From Epiperipatus broadwayi (lineage: Eukaryota; Onychophora; Udeonychophora; Euonychophora; Peripatidae): DNA of 64,000 bases. The position numbers and the translations under genes are program-made. A model generated the notes under the pieces. It had not been told where the DNA came from, did not search any database, and saw nothing but the letters and a program-made list of their open reading frames with translations. Shown piece by piece: positions 1-12,280 of the stretch. Within the stretch, counting starts at the first letter, position 1. Every line of letters starts with the position of its first letter. The DNA is taken from contig JAQFVV010012572.1 of the NCBI GenBank assembly GCA_028023455.1, forward strand, positions 1,982,001-2,046,000. The letters are read 5' to 3'.

Positions 1-1510
1 TTAATATAAATACAAATCCATATTTATACTTTTCAGATATTTAAAATAATAAAAAAAAAATATATATATTATATACAGCAAATATATATAAATTATTGTT
101 TTGGTATGCATAAGAATCATTATATAAAGTTAAAAAAAAAAAAAAATGGAAATAAATTAATAATAAAACAATTTTTATAATAAAAATTTGCGAATATAAA
201 TTTACTTATTAAAATATACATAACAACTCATATGCAATCCAAACTTATAAGCCATACTTTAAGATTTTAAATTACTTAAGTGTTAATTTTGACACCTGTT
301 AAACATTTATTGCTGTTAGAAAACAAGACGCTTGAATTGAATATTTATAAAACGTTATATTTTTATAATGAAAAATAAAAGTAAACAAAAATATCGATCT
401 CAAAAATATATTTATATATCATTTATACATATAAAATTATTGACTACCTTTCAAAGTTCACATGTCTAGTTTTCCTTCAAAAGTCAACTTATTCCATTGT
501 TTTATTTCTTTATCCGTTTAATATTAGAATGCATTCTAGTTAAAGTGAAGAAAGATGTATGTATATTTTTATCCTTCTAAAATTTCTTTCCTTGAAAAAT
601 AAATAAATAAATTGAAATGTTGAATCCAATATATTAATTCTAGTTACCTCCAGATTATTATTAGATTGACCATTATAGATTCCAGATAGCTATGTCAAAT
701 TTCGGCTTCAAACGCGATGAAATTCATGTGTTGAAATTTTCTTAGTTTTTCTTTTTAAACTGCCTTGGAATAAATGAAAGAAAATGGTGCAGCCTCTTGG
801 CTGCGATATATCTCTATTAGCCTGTCATGATTTATGTATTTACCATAGAAATCTATCTTATTCCAATATTCTGAAGAATGGTAATTTCAAAGAAACAAAG
901 TACAACAAAATTTTATCCTTTTGTTTTTTTAATCACTATCCTAATAATAATGGCTTCTTTTTTTTTTTGTTGCTGTTGTTCCACATGCTAGCAAATGCTG
1001 TTTTGAAAACCATTGTTACACATGTTTTATTTTAAACAATTAACATTAAAAAAAAAAAAAATATCAAGCATATTATATAAAAAATATTAAATTGAAAATT
1101 TATTTGACAGCTTTAAAAATATACATAAATAATAATATTGCATTTTTTTAATAATCACTGCAAATAAAATTTTTTTATATAATCAACAATTTATATGTCT
1201 TCATTTATTTATAATAATTAAATATTCATAACAATGTACCATCAACATATAAATAAAATAATAACTTCAAACAATAACTATACCTAATAACCATAAACAA
1301 TAATAATACTTCATATATAAACATCAACTCAAAGGTTTTTTTTTTATATAACAAACGATAATTTTTAAAATATAGATAGACTTATCGATATTTACAATAT
1401 ATACAATTCATATAGATATAAGTGCATACTACACATTTATTTTGCTTGCATATAACACACATATATATTAAAATACATAGCAGGTTTATATTAAATTACT
1501 CTTTAATAAA
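1..1510. other. AT-rich intergenic DNA, no gene seen
   Basis: Long A and T runs, simple ATTA-rich sequence and many stop codons in all frames. The open frame at 784-1035 has no recognisable domain and is low complexity, so I do not call it. I see no TIRs, LTR ends or tRNA-like sequence. Confidence 0.6.
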
Positions 1511-1812
1511 GATATGCCAAAGCATCTCATTGTCCTTATGAGGAATCTATTCTAGACTAAAAGCTACAATTAAAACAACCTATAATAAAATAGCTGTTTT
1601 TCATATTGTTAAAAAGAGTTGCATTTTAAATCTACTTAGGAGACAAATAACTGATTCAGGATTTATGAAAAAAATTAGCATTCTTCAATATGCTGATAAT
1701 ACTAAACTTACAATCAAGAATGTGAAAAAAGGAAACACATATTAGAAAAATATAAACCGAACCAAGATAGACTTGTGACTAACTGAAAAAATTAAGACAT
1801 TTATAGTAACTG
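1511..1812 (+). pseudogene. Decayed RTE/BovB-like reverse transcriptase fragment
   Basis: Translating the plus strand with frame changes gives a weak series of blocks in the order expected of RTE-type LINE reverse transcriptase. DMPKHLIVLMRNLF near 1511-1552 resembles the block before the GVRQGCILSP motif. SCILNLL near 1620-1640 sits where RQGCILSP should be. LQYADNTKLTIKN near 1683-1721 sits where the catalytic YADD box should be; its second aspartate is already asparagine. The following residues resemble the block before the lysine-threonine (KTK) motif. Several stops and frameshifts interrupt it, so it is dead. The assignment rests on motif order recalled from the family, not on an alignment. 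No endonuclease part or 3' tail is identified next to it. Confidence 0.45.
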
Positions 1813-2499
1813 TTTAAAATTACTGATGGAAACACACTACTTACTTCATATATTAAGAAAAATTCTTCATTTGAAAGCTCCATTGTTCCTTAGATATACA
1901 GACCCACCCTTACAAATGAATAAGTATCACAATGGGACATTATCTAATACTGAAAAAAGAAAAAAAAAATAATGAAGCCTTTATGATATTGATAAAACTA
2001 ATAATTTCATAAAGAGCAAGAAAAATTAGCAATGGACCTTCAATCCCATTAAAATTCATCAAGAAAATGTAGAAGGATCTAGTTCATTATGAATGACTAG
2101 TTTCTGAAAAATATAAACCAATTTCTAAAAGAATATAATGCTAAAAATATTTGTGATTGTATCAGAAATTGCAGTATTTATTTTTATATGATATATAATA
2201 CGTAATTAAAACAAATCCAATAGCAGCTCAAATTAGTTATATTACAAAGCTGCATGAAAACAAAAATTTGTTTGCTTTAAAAAATTTTTTAAAAAAGTCA
2301 GTTTATGCATTTAATCATATTAAATATTTCATAAAATTACTTTATAACAAATGAGAAACAACAAAATGACAAATTGTATTATAAAGAGAGAAAAATATTT
2401 TGATATGCCGCAGGAGTTTTGAATTGTATAATTTATAAAAATGCGAGACATTTTGTATCTTTTCTCATTCTCTTTTTTCTGAATGGATTTTTTTAATTA

Positions 2500-3464
2500 C
2501 ACCTGGGTCTCGTTTTACGCGAGATAGGTTCCTCAGAAAACACGCGCAAACGAAATGGCGCAAAAATAGACGTAACTTACATTGAAAAGGGGGGGGGATG
2601 CGGTCTGTGATTTTTCAAAATTCGCGTAAAAGCAAAGCACCAACGTAAAATTATTTTAAAATTCGCGCAAAAAAAAAAAAGGAAATAAAATATAACTAAT
2701 AAAAAATTTCAAATTTAAAAAAAATTGATACAAGACAAACTTTTTTTAACTATAATATTTAATTTTATTCAAAACAATATATTTTTATGGATAATTTACA
2801 GTAATTTACATTTTTTTATACACGTTTTAATTATTATCGCTATTTGCCGTTAAACAGGTTCGTTTGCAAACTAGTAAAAAAACAGATTCTTCACAAGAGA
2901 AAATACAACTAGCGCCAACATCACTCTCATGTTGTGTTAATGGTTTTCTGGTGACAACATAATTAGTAAGTAATCTAACAACTAAAAATTAAATTGTTAT
3001 TTTTGTCTTTAATTTTCAATTTTAATTGTGCCCACTGCTATTACTCACCTTTTAAAAATAAACTTGCGGACACTAAATGATTAATAATTGATTAGGTTCT
3101 TTTTTAAAAAGCAAAAACAGAATGTGAATTAAAATGCAAAATTAACATGCACAATGTTTGAACAAATTTACATTATAATCTTGTAAAATTTAATGTGTGT
3201 ATACATAAAATGTGGAAATCATGATTTTAATTTCATTATTGCATAAAATCTTACTATTATAAAGGACTGAAAATATTGAAATTACTAAGATGAAAATCGA
3301 ATTCCAATAATGTGCTATTACTTTCAATATAACGAAAGTGCTCGAAATTTATTATTATATTTATTAAGTAAAAGCGCATTATCGGAGTTCGACTTCCGGT
3401 GAAACACGAATCGCATAACTTCAAAATCGTGTTAAATAAGTCCGCGTAAAAAGAGACCCAGGTG
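2500..3464. mobile_element. Pogo/Tigger-like MITE, copy 1 (965 bp, CpG-rich)
   Basis: The left end begins CACCTGGGTCTCGTTTTACG and the right end finishes with the complementary AAAAAGAGACCCAGGTG, giving terminal inverted repeats of at least 25 bp. It is preceded by TA (2498-2499); the right flank is TG, a decayed TA. The interior has no transposase frame, so it is non-autonomous. TA target duplication and TIRs of the TCTCGTTTTACGCG type are characteristic of the pogo/Tigger branch of Tc1/mariner; that placement is inference. Many CpGs survive near both ends, and there is a G9 run at 2589. A second copy lies at 5336-6182. Confidence 0.75.
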
Positions 3465-4564
3465 TGTACAGTTTTCTAATTCTTGGGGAAAATTTAGTGA
3501 AAAGTCAGAATATGATATTGAAATTTTGGAGGTGATAATGTTTAAAAATTGGAGGTCGAATTTTTGAAGTTGGTTGTGGTTTTTCTTTCTTCCCATCATC
3601 AACTGATGTGAATAGACAGAAAAAACACCTTTTCTTCTTTCATTCATTTAAGTATCAAATCATGATATAATATCTGTAGATTTATTTCCACAATATATTG
3701 TGAAGGAAATAAAGAAAATGTTTTCCAAAAAAAAAACAAAAAAACAGAGGTCAAATCTTATAATTAGCTGGTGACAAATCTGTTGTTTGAAAAACATGTT
3801 GTTAAATATCAAATACGTATAAATAGGTCTGAAGCAAACAACTCAGGCAGTCCTAGTCTAACCAAGTTTTATCTGAAGACTTAGCTCAAAAAGCAGTGTT
3901 GCAGTGATTCCTTGTCAAGAAGAGAAACCGCTAGTTAAAAGTGTTTCCCACTGTAAGTTGCATATCTTACTGCTTTACAGTATTTTTCAATACTCCATTT
4001 ATAACAGCAAATATGATGACATTATCTAACAAAAGAGTATCTAGTATGTGTGGGTTAGACAACTTAAATCCACATCAGCCAAAACACCTGGAGAATGTAA
4101 TCTAATCCAGAAACTAATACTGAAGTTTGCCCAAACCAGCCATTTCCAATTTTAATAATGTCATGAAGAAAGAACCAAACAGCGCTGTAAGAACAACCCA
4201 AGACCTACTGATAATATATCCTATCTAATATTACTAATGCAGCTGTATTTACTATCTAACATCACCAGCGCACAAGGAGGGTAACTACCAAAAATTTGGA
4301 AGAACTAATGAAGACCTCCTTAAAATATTAAAAGAATATCTGCAGAAAACCATGGTTTGGAACTCTAAATATTTCACGTGGTAAGATCTTATTATTATAT
4401 GTATTACAAGGTCTTAAATTTAAAATATTTCTTTAATATTTTGTAAATCTAGTGATGGTTGCAAGTATAAAAGTTAAGTTTTATATATTCATTGTTAATA
4501 AATTATTTTTTAATAACTTATTTAGTTTGTTTGCTTATCAAACCCAATACAAACATTATGCTTT
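3465..4564. other. AT-rich spacer with an LTR-like promoter patch
   Basis: Mostly unremarkable AT-rich DNA. A compact TATA and initiator arrangement sits at 3818-3850 (listed separately), and a slightly GC-richer stretch runs from 3840 to 4380 without a reading frame. This could be a degraded solo LTR, but I could not define TG...CA ends with a target duplication. Confidence 0.35.
3818..3850 (+). promoter_or_regulatory. Candidate TATA box plus initiator
   Basis: TATAAATAG begins at 3818 and a TCAGGCAG initiator-like sequence has its A at 3845, a spacing of 27 bp that suits a eukaryotic core promoter. The same TATAAATAG with a TCATTC initiator occurs in the solo LTR at 7509-7541. No coding sequence follows, so this is more likely a relic LTR promoter than a gene promoter. 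Confidence 0.35.
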
Positions 4565-4574
4565 TAACATCCAA

Positions 4575-4655
4575 TATGCTAGTAATATCCACAACCCACT
4601 GGGGGACATGCAGGTATGGCAGTAATAATTTGTAAATGATGATGATCAGGCATTA
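4575..4655 (+). repeat. Possible LINE 3' tail
   Basis: A short GC-richer stretch (ACCCACTGGGGGACATGCAG, then GGCAGTAATAATTTG) runs into a short ATG-type tail, AATGATGATGATCAG. This resembles the layout at the 3' end of the RTE copy near 54635-54672, where CTGCAGTGGATTAATAATGG precedes a GAT repeat. It may be a strongly 5'-truncated RTE insertion on the plus strand. The resemblance is short and the 5' junction is not defined. Confidence 0.3.
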
Positions 4656-5335
4656 ATAAGTTTTCCAAAAGTACACTTTCTATTCAGGTTTGGCACTTTA
4701 AACTTTGATCGAAACTTAAAAAAAAAAAACTTTTGGAAGAGCTTGTGCTCAGTTTAAATCTTCAGTGCTATGTTTTAAATTATCATCATCATTATCATAT
4801 TGATTAATATTACATATATTTGAAGTGAATCATTTTTATTTGAATTTTATTAACCAGTCAACTTTCACCTAATATAAATATTTATTTAAATCAAAGTTTA
4901 CTAATACATATTTGTGTATATCTTAGTTCAAACCCGAAATACCTTACATATATACTCAAGCAATTTATAAGCATTGATGTAGGCCGAATATCCTTATTAC
5001 AAATTCATGGTTCTTGACTCTTTTTGGAATACAAAATTTTATGGATTTGAACAAAGTCACCCAATTCCAATAATAAAAAGGAAAAATATTTTAAAAATAG
5101 TTTTGTGGCTTTTGCTTTAAAAAAATTAAAGAAAAATTAATTTTATACAATAATAATTGAACAAAAATAAGCACACCTAAATACAGCTTTAAAAATTTTT
5201 AAAAATAACTGTACAAAATTAAGCTTAATTTATTGATATAATTTATCAGCAAATATTATAAAAAAATAATACTGAAAAAAAAAAAAAATTTATCAATTAC
5301 ATATACATCATAAAAAAAAATTTCCATTGTATATA

Positions 5336-6182
5336 CACCTGGATCTTGTTTTATGTGGTAGATAGGTTCCTCAGAAAATGCACACAAAAAAAATCGCAAA
5401 TAGACTTAACTTACCTTAAAAAATGGGATAGGTTCTGTACTTTTCAGAAATTGCATAAAAGCAAAGCAACAAGGAAAAATTAGTTTAAAATTCACAGTAA
5501 AAAAATTAAGGAAATTAAGTATGACTAATAAAAAATTTCAAATATTTGAAAAAAATTAATACAAAACAAACTTTTTTTACTTTTTTTATTAACTACAGTA
5601 TTTAATTTTACATTTTTTCATATGTATTTTAATCATTATTGCTATTTGACAATATGCGTTCGTTTGTGAACTGGTAAGGAATCAGATTCGTGATGTGATG
5701 TACAACTAGCACCACTTTCAGTCTTGTGTTGTGTTAATGGTTTTCTGTTTCTATATTAAAAAAATGAGATCGCAATCAAAACAAAAAGATTATACATTAC
5801 CATTAGAAAGATTATTTTCAGTTTACAAAATCAATAAAATCTTTGTTATTATTTATTTTAAAAATCTAAAAAATTATTTATTTCTGATATATCTAACAAA
5901 ATACGTTTTAAAAGTTTAAAATTTTTGAATATTTATTGCGATATTTTTATACGTAAGTATAAATTTATTATTATTTACTCATTAGTATAAGTAGGTTATA
6001 ATATAACGTTTTATTTTTGAAAAAAAAAAAAAAGCATTTCAAGTCAAAATAAAAATTATTAATAATTTAAATTTCTTGATATCTAATAAATATAGTGAAA
6101 TATGAAAGATATTAAGAAGAAACATGAATTGCATAACTTCAAAATTGCATTAAAATAATCCCCATAAAATGAGACCCAGGTG
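5336..6182. mobile_element. Pogo/Tigger-like MITE, copy 2 (847 bp, CpG-depleted)
   Basis: This is the second member of the family at 2500-3464. It starts CACCTGGATCTTGTTTTATG and ends AAAATGAGACCCAGGTG, with TA on both sides (5334-5335 and 6183-6184), a clean 2-bp target duplication. The interior matches copy 1 over the AGATAGGTTCCTCAGAAAA block and the region around 5640-5745. Many positions that are CG in copy 1 are TG or CA here. The small open frame at 5731-5919 lies inside the non-coding interior and is not a gene. Confidence 0.75.
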
Positions 6183-7028
6183 TATAGCACAGATTCATCC
6201 ATTTTTATGATTTACAAATTATGGGTTTTGTGCATACGTTATCATAAAAGTGACTAGATATTAAACAATTCACACTCAGTTTTTCTGTTTACATTATGAT
6301 AAACATTTAGCTTACATTTGCAAACAGTGCAGTCAAGAATCTATAACAAATAAACTGGCCTGGCTTTTTAATAATTCAATTTACCCAATATATAAGTTTC
6401 TCTTCATAAATTATAGTCTATGTATATAGATATTTCCTGTATTGATGAATACAAAATGAATAATTATTCAGTTTAAACAGTTATCCTATCTCTCTCCCCA
6501 ATAATTTTATCCATAGCAATTAAGAAGTACATTTAAACTGAATGTCTTTTTAAATATACCTAAGAATATTTTTTCATACTTTCCAATAAATGATAACTAT
6601 TTATTTTAATAATCCAATATTATATGTAATGCACTTATATGTTATATTCTATTCAGCTCATTATGTTCGTAATTTAGTCTAAATGTTGTCTATTTCTAAG
6701 CCTATGAATTAAAATTTCTAAATGACTACAGATTTCTCTTAATATTCAATAATTTATACGAGGCCTGCATACTAAAATACCTAATAAAATCGTAAAAAGA
6801 TTAATAATATATAAAAGTTACATGTATCATTTACCATAAATAATAATGCATACCTAACTATCAACTTTATGCCTTGTTTCTCCCAAACTATTAATAACAT
6901 CAGATTAATGATATTAAAACCAGGTATTCTCTGGTCATCAAAAAATTATGTATTAATTCTTTTTCATGATTCACATAAACCAGCTTTCATCAAAGCTGAA
7001 TGTTCTATTTTTTCTGCATCTTATATAT

Positions 7029-8675
7029 TGTACCTATATTGATATAGGCACATATAATTTTTATCTAAAATTATTATTAAAGTAATCGTTCATAAAAGAA
7101 AAACATAAAATTAAATGTTGAAGAATTTATTGCAGCTTGTTTTCGAAAAAGACAGGAATTAAATAGTTTTTATTAGTATTCGTAAAAATATAAATATACA
7201 AATCTCTTTTCATTCAATTTTAATTAAAAAAAAAATAATGTTAAAACTAAATAGTAAATTGTATTAAAAATATATGTGCGTATATATGTACATTTGTAAA
7301 TATATAAAATGTATGTGAAAGTTAGGGAAGATTATCATTGAAAAACACGGCAATGGCTATTAGATATTAATTAATATAAAACAATACGTTTTTGCATGGC
7401 TATTACTAATTAAGCAATCTTTCAAAACACGTTTATCAAAGGATTAATTGATAAGAAATTTGACAACAGATCTTTGCCGGAGATATCAGAAAGACAACAC
7501 GTTGCAGATATAAATAGACCTTTTTTATCGGACAGTCATTCATTCCACAAATTAATTGAGTTGAGACCATCAGTTCACAAAGTTATTGAGAGAGTGCAGT
7601 TCGGAAATTAATTGAGTCAGTTAAGAAACAAAATGCAGTGCTGAGAATATTTTGGAACGCACGTTCACCTCCAGCCCAGATGTCCGAGAAAACAGCAGAT
7701 CTGCCCGTGAAATAATGTCAGCTTAACATCTTAGAAAATCTCCGTCAGTATCTATTTGTCTCCGATAGCAATAATCGTGAAAATCAGGAAACTCAGCAAG
7801 GAAACGTCCCAGCCGGCTGGTAAGCATTTATAATGGAAATATCCTCACCGAAAGCAGCCTCCAAAGAACAAAATTCTACGTCAACATTCAAAATCCTAGG
7901 TAAAACATTTGCTTATTTTCGTTATACTGTAATAGCCATTGCATTTCATTAATTCGTGCGAATCCTCCAAGAGTCTAAATATATGAACTCGATATCATAC
8001 ATAAATGAACTATTGATGTGTGTGATTAAATTTCAGATGGTATGTAATACTTTAATATTATTATGTGTGTGCATGAGTTAATATGTGCGTGATCCTTATA
8101 TCAATATTATTAGTTAAATTAGATAATTACCAGTGTTTTGTTATGAAAGTAAACAAGAATATTTAAACTAGTTTAGAAATGTCAATTTAAAATATGCGTG
8201 TGTTTATTAGAATTATAAAATGTTTAAATTTAGAAATAAATGTTAGTTAATAAATTATCTTTAAAATTAAACTTTATTTGTCGGTCAATTCTTTTTATCA
8301 ATTCCTTTTTATCAATTCTTTTTATAAATTCTTTTTAACAAATTCTTTATCAAGTCTTTTAACCACTAATTAAGTATAATCTATTAGTGATTACAAACAA
8401 CTGAGCTAGTCGTGGATTTAGGCGTTGGGTTAGTTGCCACTATTCAAAGTGCGTTGTCTATTCTTTTAGAATAAGCAGCTGGCGCCCGTGTTTATACACA
8501 AACAAAAAAGTGCTTTGAACTTGGTGTTGAACTCAACAGCCGAGAAGAAGTTATGTCCTGGAAATGTAACGCTAGTTATATATTTTATAGCTATCGTTTG
8601 GGCATACATACTCTCCGAGTACGTTCTCTGCCTAAGAGACCGGTGTTTCGAATACACATATTCGAATACGGTTCA
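7029..8675 (+). mobile_element. Solo LTR inserted in array unit 1 (1647 bp)
   Basis: The comparison with units 2-5 defines the insertion exactly. It begins TGTACCTATATTG and ends ACGGTTCA, giving canonical TG...CA LTR ends. The flanking tetranucleotides are ATAT (7025-7028) and ATGT (8676-8679), a 4-bp target duplication with one change, the size usual for Ty3/gypsy or related LTR elements. The interior has a core promoter (7509-7541), AATAAA-type signals near 8235 and 8249, and a run of imperfect 16-17 bp repeats of TTATCAATTCTTT at about 8286-8360. The left end carries a perfect small palindrome, CCTATAT-TG-ATATAGG. No internal retroelement sequence is present, so it is a solo LTR left by recombination. 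The parent family is unknown. Confidence 0.75.
7509..7541 (+). promoter_or_regulatory. LTR core promoter: TATA box and TCATTC initiator
   Basis: TATAAATAG starts at 7509 and TCATTC (A at 7538) follows at a spacing of 29 bp. TCATTC fits the arthropod initiator consensus TCAKTY exactly. The position, about 480 bp into the LTR, would give a U3 of that length and a long R-U5 region with AATAAA signals downstream. No promoter activity can be inferred beyond these motifs. Confidence 0.55.
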
Positions 8676-9440
8676 ATGTATTTGATTTAAATCTATCAAA
8701 TTGAATATTTATAGGTAACATCTTAAGATTACACACATTCAGCAAAATTCCTTTGAACTTTCTACATAATTACTATAAAATTGATTTCAATTCTATTATT
8801 CAGAATGACCAGTTTACAAATATTAAATTCATTTCTGCATAGAAAGGTAAGAAGAAATATTCTCACTGCAAGCCTTGGACAATTCATATTTGTGACAATT
8901 TTTTTATATATAATTTTCCTTGAGTCAGCTACTTAATTTAAATGCCATAATACAAAATAATATAATTATGATTGATCATTTTAAAGACACATTTTCAAAC
9001 CAAAATTCTAAACACCATGAATCTAACAGACAATAAACTAACATACATAATAACAAAAAACTTTTTAATTCAAGCATATATGTATATAATGATTAGCATG
9101 GTCATATTATTATTTTTCAACAAAGAACATATGATAAAAATAAAAAAAAACTAATGGCAAACTATTCTCAATGATAATTTTTAATTATGGCTTAACTGCC
9201 AATGTCTTTTTTTTTTTTTTTGTCATACTGCACAAAAGTTTCATATTTCCTGATTTTTTAGAATGCAGATATCTGCTTCAATAGCCTTAAATTAATATCT
9301 GTATTTTGCCTAAACAAAAATAATTGGTATGCATTGTATTTATGCATCTTTAATTTGTGTCAGAAGTATCTCATAGCCGACTATATTCTAAAGATAACTT
9401 TATTTCTCAATATTTTGCAATCTATAATTATATTTTTCCA

Positions 9441-10858
9441 CTTTAAACAGTTATCCTATCTCTCTCCCCAATAATTTTATCCATAGCAATTAAAAAGTGC
9501 ATTTAAACTGAATGTATTTTTAAATATACCTAAGAATATTTTTTCATACTTTCCAATAAATGATAACTATTTATTTTAATAATCCAATATTATATGTAAT
9601 GCACTTATATGTTATATTCTATTCAGCTCATTATGTTCGTAATTTAGTCTAAATATTGTCTATTTCTAAGCCTATGAATTAAAATTTCTAAATGACTACA
9701 GATTTCTCTTAATATTCAGTAATTTATATGAGGCCTGCATACTAAAATACCTAATAAAATCGTAAAAAGATTAATAATATATAAAAGTTACATATATCAT
9801 TTACCATAAATAATAATGCACACCTAACTATTAACTTTATGCCTTGTTTCTCCCAAACTATTAATAACATCAGATTAGTGATATTAAAACCAAGTATTCT
9901 CTGGTCATCAAAAAATTACGTATTGATTTTTTTTTCATGATTCACATAAACCAGCTTTCATCAAAACTGAATATTCTATTTTTTCTGCATCTTATATATA
10001 TTTGATTTAAATCTATCAAACTGAATATTTATAGGTAAAATCTTAAGATTACACATTCAGCAAAATTCCTTTGAACTTTCTACATAATTACAATAAAATT
10101 GATTTCAATTCTATTATTCAGAATGACCAGTTTATAAATATTAAATTCATTTCTGCATAGAAAGGTAAGAAGAAATATTCTCACTGCAAGCCTTGGACAA
10201 TTCATATTTGTGACATTTTTTTTTTTTATAATTTTCCTTGAGTCAGCTACTTAATTTAAATGCCATAATACAAAATAATATAATTATGATTGATCATTTT
10301 AAAGACACATTTTCAAACCAAAATTCTAAACACCATGAATCTAACAGACAATAAACTAACATACATAATAACAAAAAACTTTTTAATTCAAGCATATATG
10401 TATATAACGATTAGCATGGTCATATTATTATTTTTCAACAAAGAACATTTAGACCATCTAGTAGATAAATAAATCATTCCATGCTAAAATAAAAATTTTA
10501 AAAGGGAGGAAAAAATATGAACAATATTTAAATTTATAGAAATATCACAAGTACATATGATAAAAAAAAAAACTAATGGCAAACTATTCTCAATGATAAT
10601 TTTTAATTATGGCTTAACTGCCAATGTCTTTTTTTTTTTGTCATACTGCACAAAAGTTTCATATTTCCTGATTTTTTAGAATGCAGATATCTGCTTCAAT
10701 AGCCTTAAATTAATATCTGTATTTTGCCTAAACAAAAATAATTGGTATGCATTGTATTTATGCATCTTTAATTTGTGTCAGAAGTATCTCATAGCCGACT
10801 ATATTCTAAAGATAATTTTATTTCTCAATATTTTGCAATCTATAATTATATTTTTCTA
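9441..10858. repeat. Array unit 2 (1418 bp)
   Basis: Complete unit. It is closest to units 3-5, with small length changes in the poly-T near 10219 and 10629. It contains the segment missing from unit 1. Confidence 0.85.
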
Positions 10859-12280
10859 CTTTAAACAGTTATCCTATCTCTCTCCCCAATAATTTTATCC
10901 ATAGCAATTAAAAAGTGCATTTAAACTGAATGTATTTTTAAATATACCTAAGAATATTTTTTCATACTTTCCAATAAATGATAACTATTTATTTTAATAA
11001 TCCAATATTATATGTAATGCACTTATATGTTATATTCTATTCAGCTCATTATGTTCGTAATTTAGTCTAAATATTGTCTATTTCTAAGCCTATGAATTAA
11101 AATTTCTAAATGACTACATATTTCTCTTAATATTCAGTAATTTATATGAGGCCTGCATACTAAAATACCTAATAAAATCGTAAAAAGATTAATAATATAT
11201 AAAAGTTACATATATCATTTACCATAAATAATAATGTACACCTAACTATTAACTTTATGCCTTGTTTCTCCCAAACTATTAATAACATCAGATTAGTGAT
11301 ATTAAAACCAAGTATTCTCTGGTCATCAAAAAATTACGTATTGATTTTTTTTCATGATTCACATAAACCAGCTTTCATCAAAACTGAATGTTCTATTTTT
11401 TCTGCATCTTATATATATTTGATTTAAATCTATCAAACTGAATATTTATAGGTAAAATCTTAAGATTACACATTCAGCAAAATTCCTTTGAACTTTCTAC
11501 ATAATTACAATAAAATTGGTTTCAATTCTATTATTCAGAATGACCAGTTTATAAATATTAAATTCATTTCTGCATAGAAAGGTAAGAAGAAATATTCTCA
11601 CTGCAAGCCTTGGACAATTCATATTTGTGACATTTTTTTTTTTTATAATTTTCCTTGAGTCAGCTACTTAATTTAAATGCCATAATACAAAATAATATAA
11701 TTATGATTGATCATTTTAAAGACACGTTTTCAAACCAAAATTCTAAACACCATGAATCTAACAGACAATAAACTAACATACATAATAACAAAAAACTTTT
11801 TAATTCAAGCATATATGTATATAACGATTAGCATGGTCATATTATTATTTTTCAACAAAGAACATTTAGACCGTCTAGTAGATAAATAAATCATTCCATG
11901 CTAAAATGAAAATTTAAAAAGGGAGGAAAAAATATGAACAATATTTAAATTTATAGAAATATCACAAGCACATATGATAAAAAAAAAAAAAACTAATGGC
12001 AAACTATTCTCAATGATAATTTTTAATTATGGCTTAACTGCCAATGTCTCTTTTTTTTTTTGTCATACTGCACAAAAGTTTCATATTTCCTGATTTTTTA
12101 GAATGCAGATATCTGCTTCAATAGCCTTAAATTAATATTTGTATTTTGCCTAAACAAAAATAATTGGTATGCATTGTATTTATGCATCTTTAATTTGTGT
12201 CAGAAGTATCTCATAGCCGACTATATTCTAAAGATAACTTTATTTCTCAATATTTTGCAATCTATAATTATATTTTTCTA
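10859..12280. repeat. Array unit 3 (1422 bp)
   Basis: Complete unit, almost identical to unit 4. Distinguishing bases include GGTTTCAATT at 11518 where the other units have GATTTCAATT. Confidence 0.85.

Larger units (their letters stand above)
6471..9440. repeat. Array unit 1, interrupted and deleted
   Basis: This unit matches the others from TTTAAACAGTTATCC to the CTGCATCTTATATAT point (about 7028), is interrupted by the solo LTR at 7029-8675, and resumes at ATTTGATTTAAATC (8680). It also lacks about 108 bp present in units 2-5 (equivalent to about 10449-10556). The deletion joins two ACAT tetranucleotides near 9130, as expected for a microhomology deletion. It is the most diverged of the five units, as expected at an array edge. 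Confidence 0.8.

Noticed and set aside
784-1035. 83-codon open frame
   Set aside because: Low complexity (runs of F, L and N), no domain, no supporting context.
3790-4570. Complete solo LTR around the TATA box at 3818
   Set aside because: Several TG and CA candidates exist but none gives matching ends with a target duplication, so only the promoter-like motif is listed.
10290-10472. Conserved 60-codon open frame in each satellite unit
   Set aside because: It begins with TTG, not ATG. The nearby in-unit ATG opens a different frame that stops early, and the diverged units lose the frame. Conservation is explained by the recent homogenisation of the units.
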